DNA of 51,429 bases from Rodentibacter sp. Ppn85. GTDB taxonomy: Bacteria > Pseudomonadota > Gammaproteobacteria > Enterobacterales > Pasteurellaceae. Position 1 is the first letter of the stretch, and every line of letters starts with the position of its first letter. A program made the translations under genes and the position numbers. Shown here in pieces: positions 28,124 to 38,126 of this stretch. The notes below the pieces were generated by a model. It ran no database searches. It was not told the DNA's origin and was given only the letters and a program-made list of their open reading frames with translations. The stretch spans positions 1-51,429 of the forward strand of contig NZ_MLHS01000037.1 in the NCBI RefSeq assembly GCF_001999335.1. The letters run 5' to 3'.

Positions 28124-29069
28124 GAAATCTTTCTATCAACTCATTGCGCTTGCGATTTTAGTTTTAATATCCATTGCACTTTATTTAGGTTATGCCTTGC
28201 CGAGCCGTTGGCAGTACGCTTTGGAAAATCGTAGCCTTTCCCTTTTGGCAATTATGATTACCGGTGTTGCTGTAGCACTCGCTACGATGATTTTCCAAAC
28301 AGTGGTTAATAACCGTATTTTGACCCCGAGTATTTTAGGCTTGGATTCGTTATATTTGTTGATCCAAACCGGCATTATTTTCTTGTTTGGTTCCGGTACG
28401 TTATTATCAATGAACTCCATCGCTTTATTTGCCGTTTGTAGCGGTGCCATGATATTTTTTTCCCTTTTGCTTTATCATTTTTTATTTAAAAAAGAATCGC
28501 AAAATATTTTCTTTTTACTACTCGTCGGCATTGTATTTGGTACTTTTTTCGGTAGTTTGACTACTTTTATGGAAGTGTTAATTGATCCAAATGAATTTCA
28601 AATTGCACAAGATATTGGCTTTGCCAGTTTTAACCGAATTAACACAAATATTTTGTGGGTGGCATTGGCTATTTTAATCGCTACGATTTTATTTAGTCTG
28701 CGTTATTGGCGTTATTTGGATGTTTTGGCGCTTGGGTGCGAAAATGCGATTAATTTAGGAGTGGATTATCATCAAATTACAAAAACATTATTGATTTTAG
28801 TGGCAATTTTAATTTCGGTTTCCACCGCACTTGTCGGTCCGCTTACTTTCCTTGGTTTGTTGGTGATGAATATCACCTTTGAATTTATCCGTGATTATCG
28901 CCATAAAATCTTAATTCCAGCTGCGATGCTAATTTCAATGGTTACATTGATCTTAGGGCAATTTGTAGTCACACAAATTTTTACTTTCCGAACTACGTTG
29001 AGTATCATCGTGAATTTTGTCGGTGGCGTGTATTTCATTTACCTTTTATTAAATACAAATAAAAAATAG
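28116..29069 (+). CDS. FecCD-type iron-siderophore permease 2
   Basis: A 317-residue second permease subunit (CeuC/FatC type) that pairs with the first to form the channel. It has about nine helices, with MITGVAVALATMIFQTVVNN, TPSILGLDSLY and GPLTFLGLLVMNITFE. ATG 28116 overlaps the end of the previous gene, suggesting coupled translation. USS core at 28824-28832. Confidence 0.87.
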   Translation: MRKKSFYQLIALAILVLISIALYLGYALPSRWQYALENRSLSLLAIMITGVAVALATMIFQTVVNNRILTPSILGLDSLYLLIQTGIIFLFGSGTLLSMNSIALFAVCSGAMIFFSLLLYHFLFKKESQNIFFLLLVGIVFGTFFGSLTTFMEVLIDPNEFQIAQDIGFASFNRINTNILWVALAILIATILFSLRYWRYLDVLALGCENAINLGVDYHQITKTLLILVAILISVSTALVGPLTFLGLLVMNITFEFIRDYRHKILIPAAMLISMVTLILGQFVVTQIFTFRTTLSIIVNFVGGVYFIYLLLNTNKK

Positions 29070-29084
29070 GAAGAATAAGAAAAA

Positions 29085-29846
29085 ATGGCAATTAAGATTA
29101 GCAATATCAGCAAAAGTTATAGTGGTAATAAAGTAGTAGATGATGTTTCATTGGTTATCCCAAAGGGAAAAATTACCTCTTTTATTGGTCCGAATGGTGC
29201 GGGGAAAAGTACGCTGCTGTCGATCATTAGTCGTTTACTTTCGGCAGATAATGGTGATGTCTATTTAAACGATGAATTGCTGAATAATAAAAAAAGTAGT
29301 GAAATTGCCAAACAGCTCGCTATTTTGAAGCAAACCAACAATATTAATTTACGTTTGACTATTGAGGAATTAGTCGCTTTTGGGCGTTTTCCTTATTCCA
29401 AAGGAAATTTAACGGAAATCGACCGTACTTTTATTGAACGGGCCATTACTTATATGGATCTTGGTGAGATTCGCCATCAATATATTGATAGTCTCAGCGG
29501 TGGGCAACGCCAGCGTGCGTACATTGCTATGACGTTGGCACAGGATACGGATTATATTTTGCTTGATGAACCGCTTAATAATTTGGATATGAAACATTCT
29601 GTACAGATTATGAAAGTATTGCGCAAATTGGTTAATGAATTAAATAAAACAGTGGTTATTGTGATTCACGATATTAATTTTGCCTCTTGTTATTCCGATT
29701 ATATTATTGCAATGAAAGATGGCCGTTTAGTACAACAGGGTAATGTGAGACATATTATGCAATCCTCGGTTTTACAAGATATTTACGATATGGCGATTCC
29801 AGTTCAAGATATCGAAAATAATAAAATTGCCGTTTATTTTAAATAA
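29085..29846 (+). CDS. Iron-siderophore ABC ATPase
   Basis: A 253-residue ATPase of the FepC/CeuD family. Walker A is GPNGAGKSTLL (about 34-44), the signature is SLSGGQRQRAYIAM, Walker B is DYILLDEPLNNLD, and the switch His is in VIHDINFAS. It starts 15 bases after the second permease, with AGGAAG as ribosome site, and energises that pair. Confidence 0.92.
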   Translation: MAIKISNISKSYSGNKVVDDVSLVIPKGKITSFIGPNGAGKSTLLSIISRLLSADNGDVYLNDELLNNKKSSEIAKQLAILKQTNNINLRLTIEELVAFGRFPYSKGNLTEIDRTFIERAITYMDLGEIRHQYIDSLSGGQRQRAYIAMTLAQDTDYILLDEPLNNLDMKHSVQIMKVLRKLVNELNKTVVIVIHDINFASCYSDYIIAMKDGRLVQQGNVRHIMQSSVLQDIYDMAIPVQDIENNKIAVYFK

Positions 29847-29954
29847 AAGTGACGATTTTCCATTGATAAAAAATATGTTTTTTGAATTTTGATTTTTCCA
29901 AGGAAGAAAAAGTAAGTGAAATATTCTGATGTCATACTAAATTAAGGAGAATGT

Positions 29955-30866
29955 ATGAAAACATTAAAAAAACTGACCGTACTTGGTTTAACATTATTCG
30001 TAACCGGTATGGCAAATGCTGCCGATATTACGGTAGAAAACTTTGCAGGTAAGCAAACCGTGCCACAAAATCCGCAAAAAGTGGTGGTGCTTGATTTTGG
30101 TGCGGCGGATACGATTCGTGCTTTAGGAGTTGCGGATAAAATCGCAGGTTTTCCTCAAAGTAGCAAAATTCCAAGTTATCTTTCTGAATTCGCCGATAAA
30201 AAATTTAAAAATGTCGGGGATTTAAAGGAACAATCTTTAGAGCAAATTAATGAAATTGCACCGGATCTTATTATTGCATCAAAACGTCAAGAAAAATCCT
30301 TGGATAAATTTAAGGAAATCGCTCCGGTTTTTTTCATTGATAGCGACTATAAAAATTACTATGAAAGTTTTCAGCAAAATGTGATTGCACTTGGTCAAAT
30401 CTTCGATAAGGAAACGCTGGCAAAAGAAAAGCTGGCTGCATTAGATACGGTAGTGAGCCAAGTTGAGAATATGGCAAAGGATAAAACGGCGTTACTCGTC
30501 TTGGTGAATGAAAGCAAAATGAGTGCGTTCGGTGATGGCTCGCGTTATGGTATGGTATATCAAAAATATGGCTTTCAACCTATTGATTCCGCCATTAAAT
30601 CCTCTACCCATGGGCAAAGTATCGGGTTTGAATATGTGTTAGAGAAAAATCCTGATTTTTTGCTAGTAATTGATCGTACTGCAGCAGTAACCGAAAAAGT
30701 TAATAATGCTCAAAAAGTGTTGGATAATGACATCATAAAGCAGACGAAGGCTTATAAAAACGGACATATCATTTATTTGGATTCAGTAAATTGGTATCTT
30801 GCCTTTGGTGGTTTGGAATCTATGGAAATCATCTCAAAAGAACTGAATGATGCAGTACAGAAATAA
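29955..30866 (+). CDS. Siderophore-binding periplasmic protein
   Basis: A 303-residue substrate-binding protein of the CeuE/FatB type. The signal peptide MKTLKKLTVLGLTLFVTGMANA has no lipobox Cys, so it is a soluble periplasmic protein. Two lobes are joined by a long helix. IAPDLIIASKRQEK, AFGDGSRYGM and YLDSVNWYLAFGG are the conserved parts. The Arg of GSRYG and the Tyr of WYLAFGG are the sort of residues that contact a ferric-catecholate in this family. It follows the ATPase after 108 bases and has its own AGGAG site. No outer-membrane receptor is nearby. Confidence 0.88.
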   Translation: MKTLKKLTVLGLTLFVTGMANAADITVENFAGKQTVPQNPQKVVVLDFGAADTIRALGVADKIAGFPQSSKIPSYLSEFADKKFKNVGDLKEQSLEQINEIAPDLIIASKRQEKSLDKFKEIAPVFFIDSDYKNYYESFQQNVIALGQIFDKETLAKEKLAALDTVVSQVENMAKDKTALLVLVNESKMSAFGDGSRYGMVYQKYGFQPIDSAIKSSTHGQSIGFEYVLEKNPDFLLVIDRTAAVTEKVNNAQKVLDNDIIKQTKAYKNGHIIYLDSVNWYLAFGGLESMEIISKELNDAVQK

Positions 30867-30873
30867 GTTTAAT

Positions 30874-30900
30874 AAAAGCCCCTTTTGAGGGGTTTTTGTT
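30874..30900 (+). terminator. Terminator of the siderophore operon
   Basis: AAAGCCCC pairs with GGGGTTTT around a short loop, then T-rich sequence. Confidence 0.75.
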
Positions 30901-30978
30901 TGTCTGTAAAATAATCTTTACAGGTTTATGTAAACAACTTATGATGGGTTTGATTTCCATTTATTAGGACTGTTTAAA

Positions 30979-31932
30979 ATGACTTTTAAATTTAATCCTC
31001 AACATCCTTTCGCTTGCTTTGTTACCCATAGTGAAACTATGAAAAGTGCGGTAGAAAATGCCCAACGTTTTGCTATGTTTGACGTGCCGTTATTGATTCA
31101 AGGTGAAACTGGAACGGGGAAAGATTTATTGGCAAAAGCATGCCATTATCAAAGTTTACGCCGAGATAAAAAATTTATTGCAGTGAATTGCGCAGGTTTG
31201 CCTGATGAAGATGCAGAAAGCGAAATGTTTGGGCGGAAAGTGGGAAACAGTGAGACGATAGGTTTTTTTGAATATGCTAATGAAGGGACGGTATTGTTGG
31301 ACGGGATTGAGGAATTATCGCTCAATCTTCAAGCCAAATTATTGCGCTTTTTAACGGACGGCTCATTCCGCAGAGTAGGGGAGGAACGGGAACATTATGC
31401 GCACGTACGCGTTATTTGTACTTCTCAAATTCCTCTCAACCATTTAGTTGAGCAAGGCAAAGTGCGTGCCGATTTATTTCATCGTTTGAATGTATTAGTT
31501 ATCAATATGCCGCCATTGCGGGAACGCATAGCGGATATTCAACCCTTAGCAGAAGGCTTTTTACAAGAAATTAGTGATGAATTGAAAATAAAACTACCTA
31601 CTTTTAATCAGGATTTCCTTGTTTATTTGCAGCAATATGATTGGCCGGGAAATGTTCGGGAACTTTATAACACGTTATATCGTGCCTGTTCTTTATCGAA
31701 AGACACTCAGTTGAGTGTTGAAAGTTTAAATCTCACTTTGCCGCAAAGTGCGGTTATTTCCGTTGATGAATTTGAAAATCAAACATTAGAGGACATTATC
31801 GGGCAATATGAAGCCAAGGTTTTGCAGGCTTTTTACAAAGAATATCCGAGTACCCGTAAACTGGCTCAACGCTTGGGCGTATCGCATACCGCGATTGCAA
31901 ATAAGTTAAAGCAATATGGGATTGGAAAATAA
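30979..31932 (+). CDS. tyrR: Short-form TyrR regulator
   Basis: A 317-residue DNA-binding regulator of aromatic amino acid genes. The AAA+ domain (about 15-240) has Walker A GETGTGKDLLAK, and the C-terminal helix-turn-helix is KLAQRLGVSHTAIANKLKQYG. The ACT and PAS domains that open E. coli TyrR (513 residues) are absent, as I recall for the H. influenzae protein. The sigma-54 contact loop GAFTGA is also missing, so it cannot act as a sigma-54 activator. The gene is single and converges on hflX. Two USS cores lie within it. Confidence 0.93.
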   Translation: MTFKFNPQHPFACFVTHSETMKSAVENAQRFAMFDVPLLIQGETGTGKDLLAKACHYQSLRRDKKFIAVNCAGLPDEDAESEMFGRKVGNSETIGFFEYANEGTVLLDGIEELSLNLQAKLLRFLTDGSFRRVGEEREHYAHVRVICTSQIPLNHLVEQGKVRADLFHRLNVLVINMPPLRERIADIQPLAEGFLQEISDELKIKLPTFNQDFLVYLQQYDWPGNVRELYNTLYRACSLSKDTQLSVESLNLTLPQSAVISVDEFENQTLEDIIGQYEAKVLQAFYKEYPSTRKLAQRLGVSHTAIANKLKQYGIGK

Positions 31933-31942
31933 TATTGCCCGT

Positions 31943-31969
31943 ATAAAAATTTGCCTACTAAATTTTTAT
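31943..31969. terminator. AT hairpin between tyrR and hflX
   Basis: ATAAAAATTT pairs with AAATTTTTAT. It overlaps the hflX stop. All A/T, so a weak terminator at best. Confidence 0.35.
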
Positions 31970-33313
31970 CCGAACTAAAGTTGGAAATTGCTTACACAAT
32001 TTTAGCCATTCCACCCTATTGATTTGTACATCTAGGGCAAATTCGCCTTGTTCTGTAATTTTTTCATTGCGTATTGCATCTAATTGATAAAGGGTATGAC
32101 GAAGTTTCCCTTCATAAGGTTGAAGAGTAAGAACGAGCGAAAGTATTTCATTTTTTAACCGCAGCTTAATGGCTTCCGACAATAAATCAATGCCTTCCCC
32201 ATTGTGTGCGGAAAGGTAAACTGCGACGGGCTTATTTTCATCATCATATTCAATATGGGGTAACACGCCGTTTAGCAAATCAATTTTGTTATAAAGCAAC
32301 AAGACGGGAACCTTGTCCGCTTTAATTTCTTCCAATACTGAAGCAACCGCTTCTATATTCTCCGACATTCGAGAATCAGTTGCATCAATGATATGTAATA
32401 AAAGGTCGGCTTCGACAGTTTCTTGTAAAGTGGATTTGAATGCGGAAACTAAATCGTGTGGTAGTTGGCGTACAAAACCTACCGTATCGGCAAGAATGGT
32501 TGTGCCGACATCTTGAATGTATAAACGGCGTAAAGTGGGATCGAGTGTCGCAAAGAGCTGATCCGCCGCATAGACCTTAGCTTGTGTGATTGCATTAAAA
32601 AGAGTTGATTTCCCAGCATTGGTATAACCCACCAGTGAAATAGTAGGAATATCTGCTTTTTGTCTCGTTTGACGATTTTGATTACGTTGTTTTTCGACTT
32701 TTGCTAAACGATTTTGTAATTGACTAATACGCACTTTGATGAGACGGCGATCTGTCTCTAGCTGTGTTTCTCCCGGCCCTCTTAGCCCAACCGCTCCTTT
32801 TTGTTGATCTAAGCCGGTTTTACGGCGAACTAAACGCGTTGCTAAATGTTTTAATTGTGCTAACTCTACTTGTAATTTTCCTTCGTGAGATCTTGCCCGT
32901 TGGGCAAAAATATCTAATATGACCCCCGTTCGATCGATAACACGACAGTGACACAAATTTTCTAAATTACGTGTTTGGGCCGGTGTAAGTTGATGGTTAA
33001 CCAATATCACGTCTGCATTGTACATTTTTACCGTATCGGCAATTTCCCGGGCTTTTCCTTCTCCCACAAAATATTTGGCTTGAGGCGTACTACGACTTGT
33101 TGTTATCACTTCCAAAGTATTCACATTGGCTGATTTGGCAAGCAGAAGAAATTCTTTGAGATCGTCAAGATTTTTATTTTGTGAAAAGAAAATATGTACA
33201 ACGATAGCTGTGTCACATTGAGAAGCCGAGTCTTGATGAGCTTGAGGCAAAGAAAGTGCGGTTGAAATTTCAGGTAAATTTTCAACCGCACTGAGTGTTT
33301 TTTTGCAATCCAT
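31958..33313 (-). CDS. hflX: Ribosome-associated GTPase HflX
   Basis: A 451-residue GTPase that rescues and splits ribosomes after stress. The HflX N-domain (about 45-200) contains [28 protein letters not shown] and [15 protein letters not shown]. The GTPase domain starts at [12 protein letters not shown] (G1), followed by DTVGF (G3) and NKID (G4). The first about 35 residues extend beyond E. coli HflX and are encoded in part by an inverted pair of USS sequences (33255-33292). It begins 8 bases after hfq, its usual neighbour. Confidence 0.95.
   Translation of the reverse strand: MDCKKTLSAVENLPEISTALSLPQAHQDSASQCDTAIVVHIFFSQNKNLDDLKEFLLLAKSANVNTLEVITTSRSTPQAKYFVGEGKAREIADTVKMYNADVILVNHQLTPAQTRNLENLCHCRVIDRTGVILDIFAQRARSHEGKLQVELAQLKHLATRLVRRKTGLDQQKGAVGLRGPGETQLETDRRLIKVRISQLQNRLAKVEKQRNQNRQTRQKADIPTISLVGYTNAGKSTLFNAITQAKVYAADQLFATLDPTLRRLYIQDVGTTILADTVGFVRQLPHDLVSAFKSTLQETVEADLLLHIIDATDSRMSENIEAVASVLEEIKADKVPVLLLYNKIDLLNGVLPHIEYDDENKPVAVYLSAHNGEGIDLLSEAIKLRLKNEILSLVLTLQPYEGKLRHTLYQLDAIRNEKITEQGEFALDVQINRVEWLKLCKQFPTLVRIKI
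33255..33292 (-). repeat. USS inverted pair inside the hflX start
   Basis: AGTGCGGTTGAAA (33255-33267) pairs perfectly with TTTCAACCGCACT (33280-33292), a 13-bp stem with a 12-base loop, at about codons 8-20 of hflX. Read on the minus strand it is followed by TTCTTT. One arm holds the exact core, the other differs at its last base. Confidence 0.8.
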
Positions 33314-33321
33314 TTAATCGA

Positions 33322-33600
33322 TTATTCTGATTGTGTCCCGGTTTCTTCCGTAGCTTCTACAGGCTGCACATTATGGTGATTATTATTGTGATGAGAAACG
33401 GAACGCGCCGGTACGACGGTAGAAATTGCATGCTTATACACCATTTGGTTTACGGTGTTTTTTAACAAAATTACAAACTGATCGAAGGATTCAATTTGCC
33501 CTTGTAATTTAATTCCGTTCACAAGATAAATTGATACGGGAATACGCTCGCGACGTAACGCATTTAAATAAGGATCTTGTAAAGATTGTCCTTTTGCCAT
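33322..33600 (-). CDS. hfq: RNA chaperone Hfq
   Basis: A 92-residue hexameric protein that pairs small RNAs with mRNAs. The Sm1 motif [20 protein letters not shown] and the Sm2 motif [10 protein letters not shown] are intact (distal and proximal face residues Q8, F42, K56, H57 region). The C-terminal tail is His/Asn then acidic. Downstream of rluC and just upstream of hflX on the same strand. Confidence 0.98.
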   Translation of the reverse strand: MAKGQSLQDPYLNALRRERIPVSIYLVNGIKLQGQIESFDQFVILLKNTVNQMVYKHAISTVVPARSVSHHNNNHHNVQPVEATEETGTQSE

Positions 33601-33690
33601 TTTGCTATCCTTTGTGTTGTCGTTATTATGAAATCATGATAGAAACGAGTTGTCTCCGAGTCCAAATATAACAATAAATGCCAAATTTGT

Positions 33691-34659
33691 CTATTTGCTT
33701 TCCCGTAACTTTTTCAATACTGCTTTTATTTTTTCATCAAGCGGTGCATTAAAGCGTAAGGTTTCGCCTGTTTTGGGATGTTCAAAGCGAATAGAGAAAG
33801 CGTGTAAAAATAGGCGGTTTAAGCCAAATACTTGTATTTGTGCATCAAAATCCTTATCTCCGTATTTATTATCTAATGCAATGGGATGACCGGCATATTG
33901 AGTATGCACGCGGATTTGATGGGTTCGTCCGGTGACCGGTGAGGCTTTTATCAGGGTTGCGTTAGCATAACGTTCCTCAATAGAAAAACGTGTCTCGGAA
34001 GGTTTACCTTGTTCACTTACACGCACGATACGTTCTCCGCCGGTAAGTTCATTTTTTAGCAACGGAGCTTTTACCACTTTAACATGCGATTGCCATTGTC
34101 CTCGTACCAGTGCCAAATAATCCTTTTGCACGGTTTTAAGGCGCAGTTGTTCGTGTAGGTTGCGTAATGCCGAACGTTTCTTTGCGATTAACAAAATGCC
34201 TGAAGTATCGCGATCTAAACGATGAATGAGTTCTAAAAAACGTGCTTCGGGGCGTAATGTCCGTAAGGCTTCAATTACGCCGAAGTTTAAGCCGCTACCG
34301 CCGTGCACAGCAATGCCTGAGGGTTTATTTAATATGATTAAATGATCGTCCTCAAATAAAATTTTATGTTCAAGCTCCGCAACTTTATTTAAATTCTTAG
34401 AGACTGGCGGATTATTTTTTTCCGTTGTACGTACAGGCGGTAAGCGCACTACATCACCGCTCTGCAATTTATATTCCGGTTTAATCCGCCCTTTATTTAC
34501 CCGTACTTCCCCCTTACGTACAATGCGATAAATCAAACTTTTCGGCACGCCTTTTAGTTTTGCCAACAGATAATTATCAATGCGCTGACCGGCTTCGTCT
34601 TCACTAATTGTGAGCATTTTTACAGAGGAGTTGATGATATTTTCTTTTTGTACAGTCAT
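33691..34659 (-). CDS. rluC: 23S rRNA pseudouridine synthase RluC
   Basis: A 322-residue enzyme that makes pseudouridine at three sites of 23S rRNA. I chose ATG 34659 because AAGGTGA lies in front; nine codons of open frame precede it. The S4-like domain (about 16-75) has GQRIDNYLLAKLKGVPKSLI. The catalytic Asp is in LIHRLDRDTSGILLIAKKR. HQIRVHTQYAGHPI is near the C-terminus. Divergent from rne, as is common. Confidence 0.96.
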   Translation of the reverse strand: MTVQKENIINSSVKMLTISEDEAGQRIDNYLLAKLKGVPKSLIYRIVRKGEVRVNKGRIKPEYKLQSGDVVRLPPVRTTEKNNPPVSKNLNKVAELEHKILFEDDHLIILNKPSGIAVHGGSGLNFGVIEALRTLRPEARFLELIHRLDRDTSGILLIAKKRSALRNLHEQLRLKTVQKDYLALVRGQWQSHVKVVKAPLLKNELTGGERIVRVSEQGKPSETRFSIEERYANATLIKASPVTGRTHQIRVHTQYAGHPIALDNKYGDKDFDAQIQVFGLNRLFLHAFSIRFEHPKTGETLRFNAPLDEKIKAVLKKLRESK

Positions 34660-34689
34660 TTTTTCACCTTTTGAAAAGTGGGACAAATC

Positions 34690-35062
34690 ATATCATAAAA
34701 TCCTTATCTAGGGTAATTATGACCTTGCTAATTTATCGGTTTCTATGGATAATAGAGCGTCTTTTTGCGCCTAAAATATTAGGTGGGGAAATGATACATT
34801 TTGTTGGTGGAAACTCAATGCGGCATTTGGCATAAGACATTGATAATCAACATTTTCTTGAAAATAAACAAGCCGCTTGTAACGCGTGCGAAATATCGCG
34901 TTGTTTTATTAAACAATCCTTTTATCGTTTCATAACGTTATCAATGCACCCAGCAACATACAATCGTGAGATTGACTGGCGCGAGAAACACGAGGTCGAT
35001 AACGAAGCAAAGTGCGGTTTATTTTTGAGGTATTTTTAAAAATTTTAAAAAGAGAATCGACA
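34690..35062 (+). promoter_or_regulatory. rne leader with stem-loops
   Basis: About 370 bases without a gene between rluC and rne. AACGCG (34881-34886) pairs with CGCGTT (34897-34902), and further GC-rich pieces follow up to about 35000. E. coli RNase E controls its own mRNA through a structured 5' leader (Rfam rne5 type), so a similar element may lie here. A USS core (35010-35018) also lies in the leader. Structure not modelled. Confidence 0.45.
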
Positions 35063-37852
35063 ATGAAAAGAATGTTAATCAATGCGACTCAAAAAGAAGA
35101 GTTGCGTGTGGCGCTTGTTGACGGACAACGCCTTTTTGACTTGGATATTGAAAGTCCGGGACATGAACAAAAGAAAGCAAATATTTACAAAGGGAAAATT
35201 ACCCGAGTAGAACCAAGCCTTGAAGCAGCTTTTGTAGATTATGGTGCGGAACGCCACGGTTTTTTACCTTTAAAAGAGATTGCACGAGAATATTTCCCGG
35301 CGGATTATGTGTTCCAAGGGCGTCCTAATATTCGTGATATTTTGAGTGAAGGACAAGAAGTTATTGTTCAAGTAAATAAAGAAGAGCGCGGTAATAAAGG
35401 CGCTGCGCTGACAACCTTTGTTTCCCTTGCCGGCAGTTATTTGGTGATTATGCCTAACAATCCGCGTGCGGGTGGGATTTCTCGTCGTATTGAAGGTGAT
35501 GAACGCCTAGAATTAAAAGAAGCGCTAAGTTCATTAGATGTGCCGGAAGGGGGGGGCTTAATCGTTCGTACTGCGGGCGTAGGTAAATCGCCGGAAGAAT
35601 TACAATGGGACTTAAAAGTTTTATTACATCACTGGGAAGCGATTAAACAAGCCTCGCAAAGCCGACCTGCACCGTTTTTAATTCATCAAGAAAGTGATGT
35701 GATAGTACGTGCAATTCGCGATTATTTACGTCGTGATATTGGTGAAATTTTAATTGATAGCCCGAAGATCTTTGAAAAGGCGAAAGAGCATATCAAGTTG
35801 GTTCGTCCGGATTTTGTGAACCGTGTAAAATTATATCAAGGCGAAGTTCCTCTCTTTAGTCATTATCAAATTGAATCTCAAATTGAATCCGCATTTCAAC
35901 GCGAAGTACGTTTACCGTCGGGCGGTTCAATAGTGATTGATGTAACGGAAGCCTTAACTGCGATTGATATTAACTCTGCACGTTCAACCCGTGGCGGTGA
36001 TATTGAAGAAACCGCACTGAATACAAACCTTGAGGCGGCGGATGAAATTGCACGCCAACTACGTTTACGCGATTTAGGCGGATTAGTGGTTATCGACTTT
36101 ATTGATATGACGCCAATCCGTCATCAACGCGAAGTCGAAAACCGAATTCGTGATGCGGTACGCCAAGATCGTGCCCGTATTCAAATTAGCCGTATTTCAC
36201 GTTTTGGCCTGTTGGAGATGTCTCGTCAGCGTTTGAGTCCGTCACTTGGCGAGTCTTCCCATCATATTTGCCCGCGTTGTCAAGGAACGGGCAAAGTGCG
36301 TGATAACGAATCCCTTTCTTTATCAATTTTGCGTTTAATTGAAGAAGAGGCACTGAAAGAAAACACTAAGCAGGTTCATACCATTGTGCCGGTGCAAATC
36401 GCCTCTTATCTATTAAATGAAAAACGTAAAGCAATTAGTAGCATTGAGAAACGTCATGATGTTGATGTGATTGTTGTTCCAAATGAAGCTATGGAAACGC
36501 CTAATTTTAGCGTATTCCGTATGCGTGAAGGGGAAGAGCTTAATGAGTTAAGTTATAATTTGGCAAAAATCCATTGTGCACAGGATGATGTCACTGATGA
36601 ACCATCGGTTGTACGAAATACTGAAGTGACGGTTGTTTCCGAGCTACCGGCAGTAGAAAGTGCGGCCCTATCACTTTCTATTTCCGAGGCCGCACCGACA
36701 CCGTTAGAGCGTAAATCGAACGAGTTGTCGTTATTGGCAAAAATTATTGCAAAAATTAAAGCGTTATTTAGCCCCGAACCTGCTGTTGAGAAAAAAACAA
36801 AACACAATCGTAATGGCAATCGTCACCAACGCCGTTCTCAAGAGCGCCGTAATGTATCGCATCGTTCTAAATCAGAGAATGCGGCAGAGAAGGAAAATGC
36901 ACCTTCTACGCGTGAGCGTAATCAACGTCGTTTACGTCGTAATTCCGTTGTAAATGAAAATCTGGCTGAAAGTGCGGTCAATTCTACACTTATTTCCGAT
37001 CATTCTGATAATAAAGGTGATAAAGCAGAGCAGCCGGTGCAACAACGTCGTCAACGTCGTGATTTGCAGAAACGTGTACGCATTGATGAACATGTGGGTA
37101 GCGCACCTCATGCACCTGTACCGAACATTGAAATTGTTGAGGAAACGGTAGAAGCAGCATCAACTGAAATTACCCAAGTAGTAGAGGTTGAAGAGAAACA
37201 AAATCGTCAGGAACGTCAACGTCGTACACCACGTCATTTGCGCGTCAATAATCAACGTCGTCGCCGTCAAGAGCCTAAATCGCCAATGTCGCTGTCTTTC
37301 GCTGTTTTTTCTCCTGAATTGGCAAGTGGGAAAGTGTGGGTTGATTATTCGGCATTGAATGTGACAAAAGAAAATAATTTCCTATCTGTTGATGAATTGC
37401 TTGAGCAAGAAAAAACGAAGAAAGGATTTATTACGCCGGCTACCGGTATTATGATTGAAAATACTTCAGTGGAAGTGAAACCTGCTTTGGATTTTATTAC
37501 GCAACCGGCAAATGAATCGGTACAGAAAAAAGTACAGGAATCATTGGAGCGTCTTAATGCGGAAAAAGTGCAAGAGCAAGATGAAGTTATTTCGAATAAG
37601 ACGGCTGAAGTCGAAAATTTGGCTAAATTTGACCGCACTTATGAATTTTCAGGTCGTTTAGGCACGATTTCTTCGGTTACTCACACGAAGGCGGAAATGA
37701 CGCTTGCAAAAGCCGGTGAAGAAATAGCAGAACCTTTCCCGATTGTTGAATGGATGGAATCTCGTTATTACTTCTACGGAAAAGGAGCCGCTGGGCATCA
37801 TAGTGCGATTAGTCATGTGTATTCCGAGCCAACTCATGCAAAAGCGGAATAA
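35063..37852 (+). CDS. rne: Ribonuclease E
   Basis: A 929-residue endonuclease that starts most mRNA decay and matures rRNA and tRNA; it also scaffolds the degradosome. ATG 35063 ([16 protein letters not shown]) is the family start. The S1 domain (about 35-125) precedes the catalytic part, whose metal-binding Asp residues are in [16 protein letters not shown] and [10 protein letters not shown]. The Zn-link is CPRCQGTGK. From about 510 the protein is disordered, with several Arg-rich blocks ([26 protein letters not shown]) for RNA binding. The end ([19 protein letters not shown]) resembles the E. coli C-terminal tip. Confidence 0.96.
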   Translation: MKRMLINATQKEELRVALVDGQRLFDLDIESPGHEQKKANIYKGKITRVEPSLEAAFVDYGAERHGFLPLKEIAREYFPADYVFQGRPNIRDILSEGQEVIVQVNKEERGNKGAALTTFVSLAGSYLVIMPNNPRAGGISRRIEGDERLELKEALSSLDVPEGGGLIVRTAGVGKSPEELQWDLKVLLHHWEAIKQASQSRPAPFLIHQESDVIVRAIRDYLRRDIGEILIDSPKIFEKAKEHIKLVRPDFVNRVKLYQGEVPLFSHYQIESQIESAFQREVRLPSGGSIVIDVTEALTAIDINSARSTRGGDIEETALNTNLEAADEIARQLRLRDLGGLVVIDFIDMTPIRHQREVENRIRDAVRQDRARIQISRISRFGLLEMSRQRLSPSLGESSHHICPRCQGTGKVRDNESLSLSILRLIEEEALKENTKQVHTIVPVQIASYLLNEKRKAISSIEKRHDVDVIVVPNEAMETPNFSVFRMREGEELNELSYNLAKIHCAQDDVTDEPSVVRNTEVTVVSELPAVESAALSLSISEAAPTPLERKSNELSLLAKIIAKIKALFSPEPAVEKKTKHNRNGNRHQRRSQERRNVSHRSKSENAAEKENAPSTRERNQRRLRRNSVVNENLAESAVNSTLISDHSDNKGDKAEQPVQQRRQRRDLQKRVRIDEHVGSAPHAPVPNIEIVEETVEAASTEITQVVEVEEKQNRQERQRRTPRHLRVNNQRRRRQEPKSPMSLSFAVFSPELASGKVWVDYSALNVTKENNFLSVDELLEQEKTKKGFITPATGIMIENTSVEVKPALDFITQPANESVQKKVQESLERLNAEKVQEQDEVISNKTAEVENLAKFDRTYEFSGRLGTISSVTHTKAEMTLAKAGEEIAEPFPIVEWMESRYYFYGKGAAGHHSAISHVYSEPTHAKAE

Positions 37853-37861
37853 ATAAAAATT

Positions 37862-37888
37862 AAATTGGTACGAAAGTACCAATTTTTT
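37862..37888 (+). terminator. rne terminator with GAAA loop
   Basis: AAATTGGTAC-GAAA-GTACCAATTT followed by T. A 10-bp stem with a GNRA tetraloop. Confidence 0.88.
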
Positions 37889-37941
37889 ACGTTTAAATTG
37901 AGTTAAAATTAATCACTCAAGAAAAAGACGCCTTTTTATTC

Positions 37942-37970
37942 TTGACGAGATTGGGGAAAAAACGTATTAT
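37942..37970 (+). promoter_or_regulatory. Promoter of tRNA-Ser
   Basis: TTGACG (37942-37947) and TATTAT (37965-37970), 17-base spacer, 18 bases before the tRNA. The discriminator TCTCCCCGCT is GC-rich, as in promoters under stringent control. Confidence 0.75.
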
Positions 37971-37988
37971 TCTCCCCGCTTAAATCAC

Positions 37989-38078
37989 GGAGGAATGGTC
38001 GAGTGGTTGAAGGCACCGGTCTTGAAAACCGGCGAGGGTTTACGCCCTCCGTGAGTTCGAATCTCACTTCCTCCGCCA
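37989..38078 (+). tRNA. serT: tRNA-Ser (anticodon TGA)
   Basis: GGAGGAA (37989-37995) pairs with TTCCTCC (38068-38074), then G and an encoded CCA. The anticodon arm CCGGT-CTTGAAA-ACCGG gives TGA, reading UCA/UCG codons. The long variable arm (GAGGGTTTACGCCCTC) is the serine class II mark. Length 90 bases. Confidence 0.97.
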
Positions 38079-38089
38079 TCAAATTCAAT

Positions 38090-38123
38090 AAATCCCTTAA
38101 TCTTTCGGTTAAGGGATTTTTCT
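38090..38123 (+). terminator. Terminator after tRNA-Ser
   Basis: AAATCCCTTAA pairs with TTAAGGGATTT around TCTTTCGG, then T. Confidence 0.85.
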
Positions 38124-38126
38124 TTG

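Noticed and set aside
36553-37638. Antisense frames across the tail of rne
   Set aside because: The repeated Arg and Glu codons of the disordered region create long open frames on the opposite strand without start sites.
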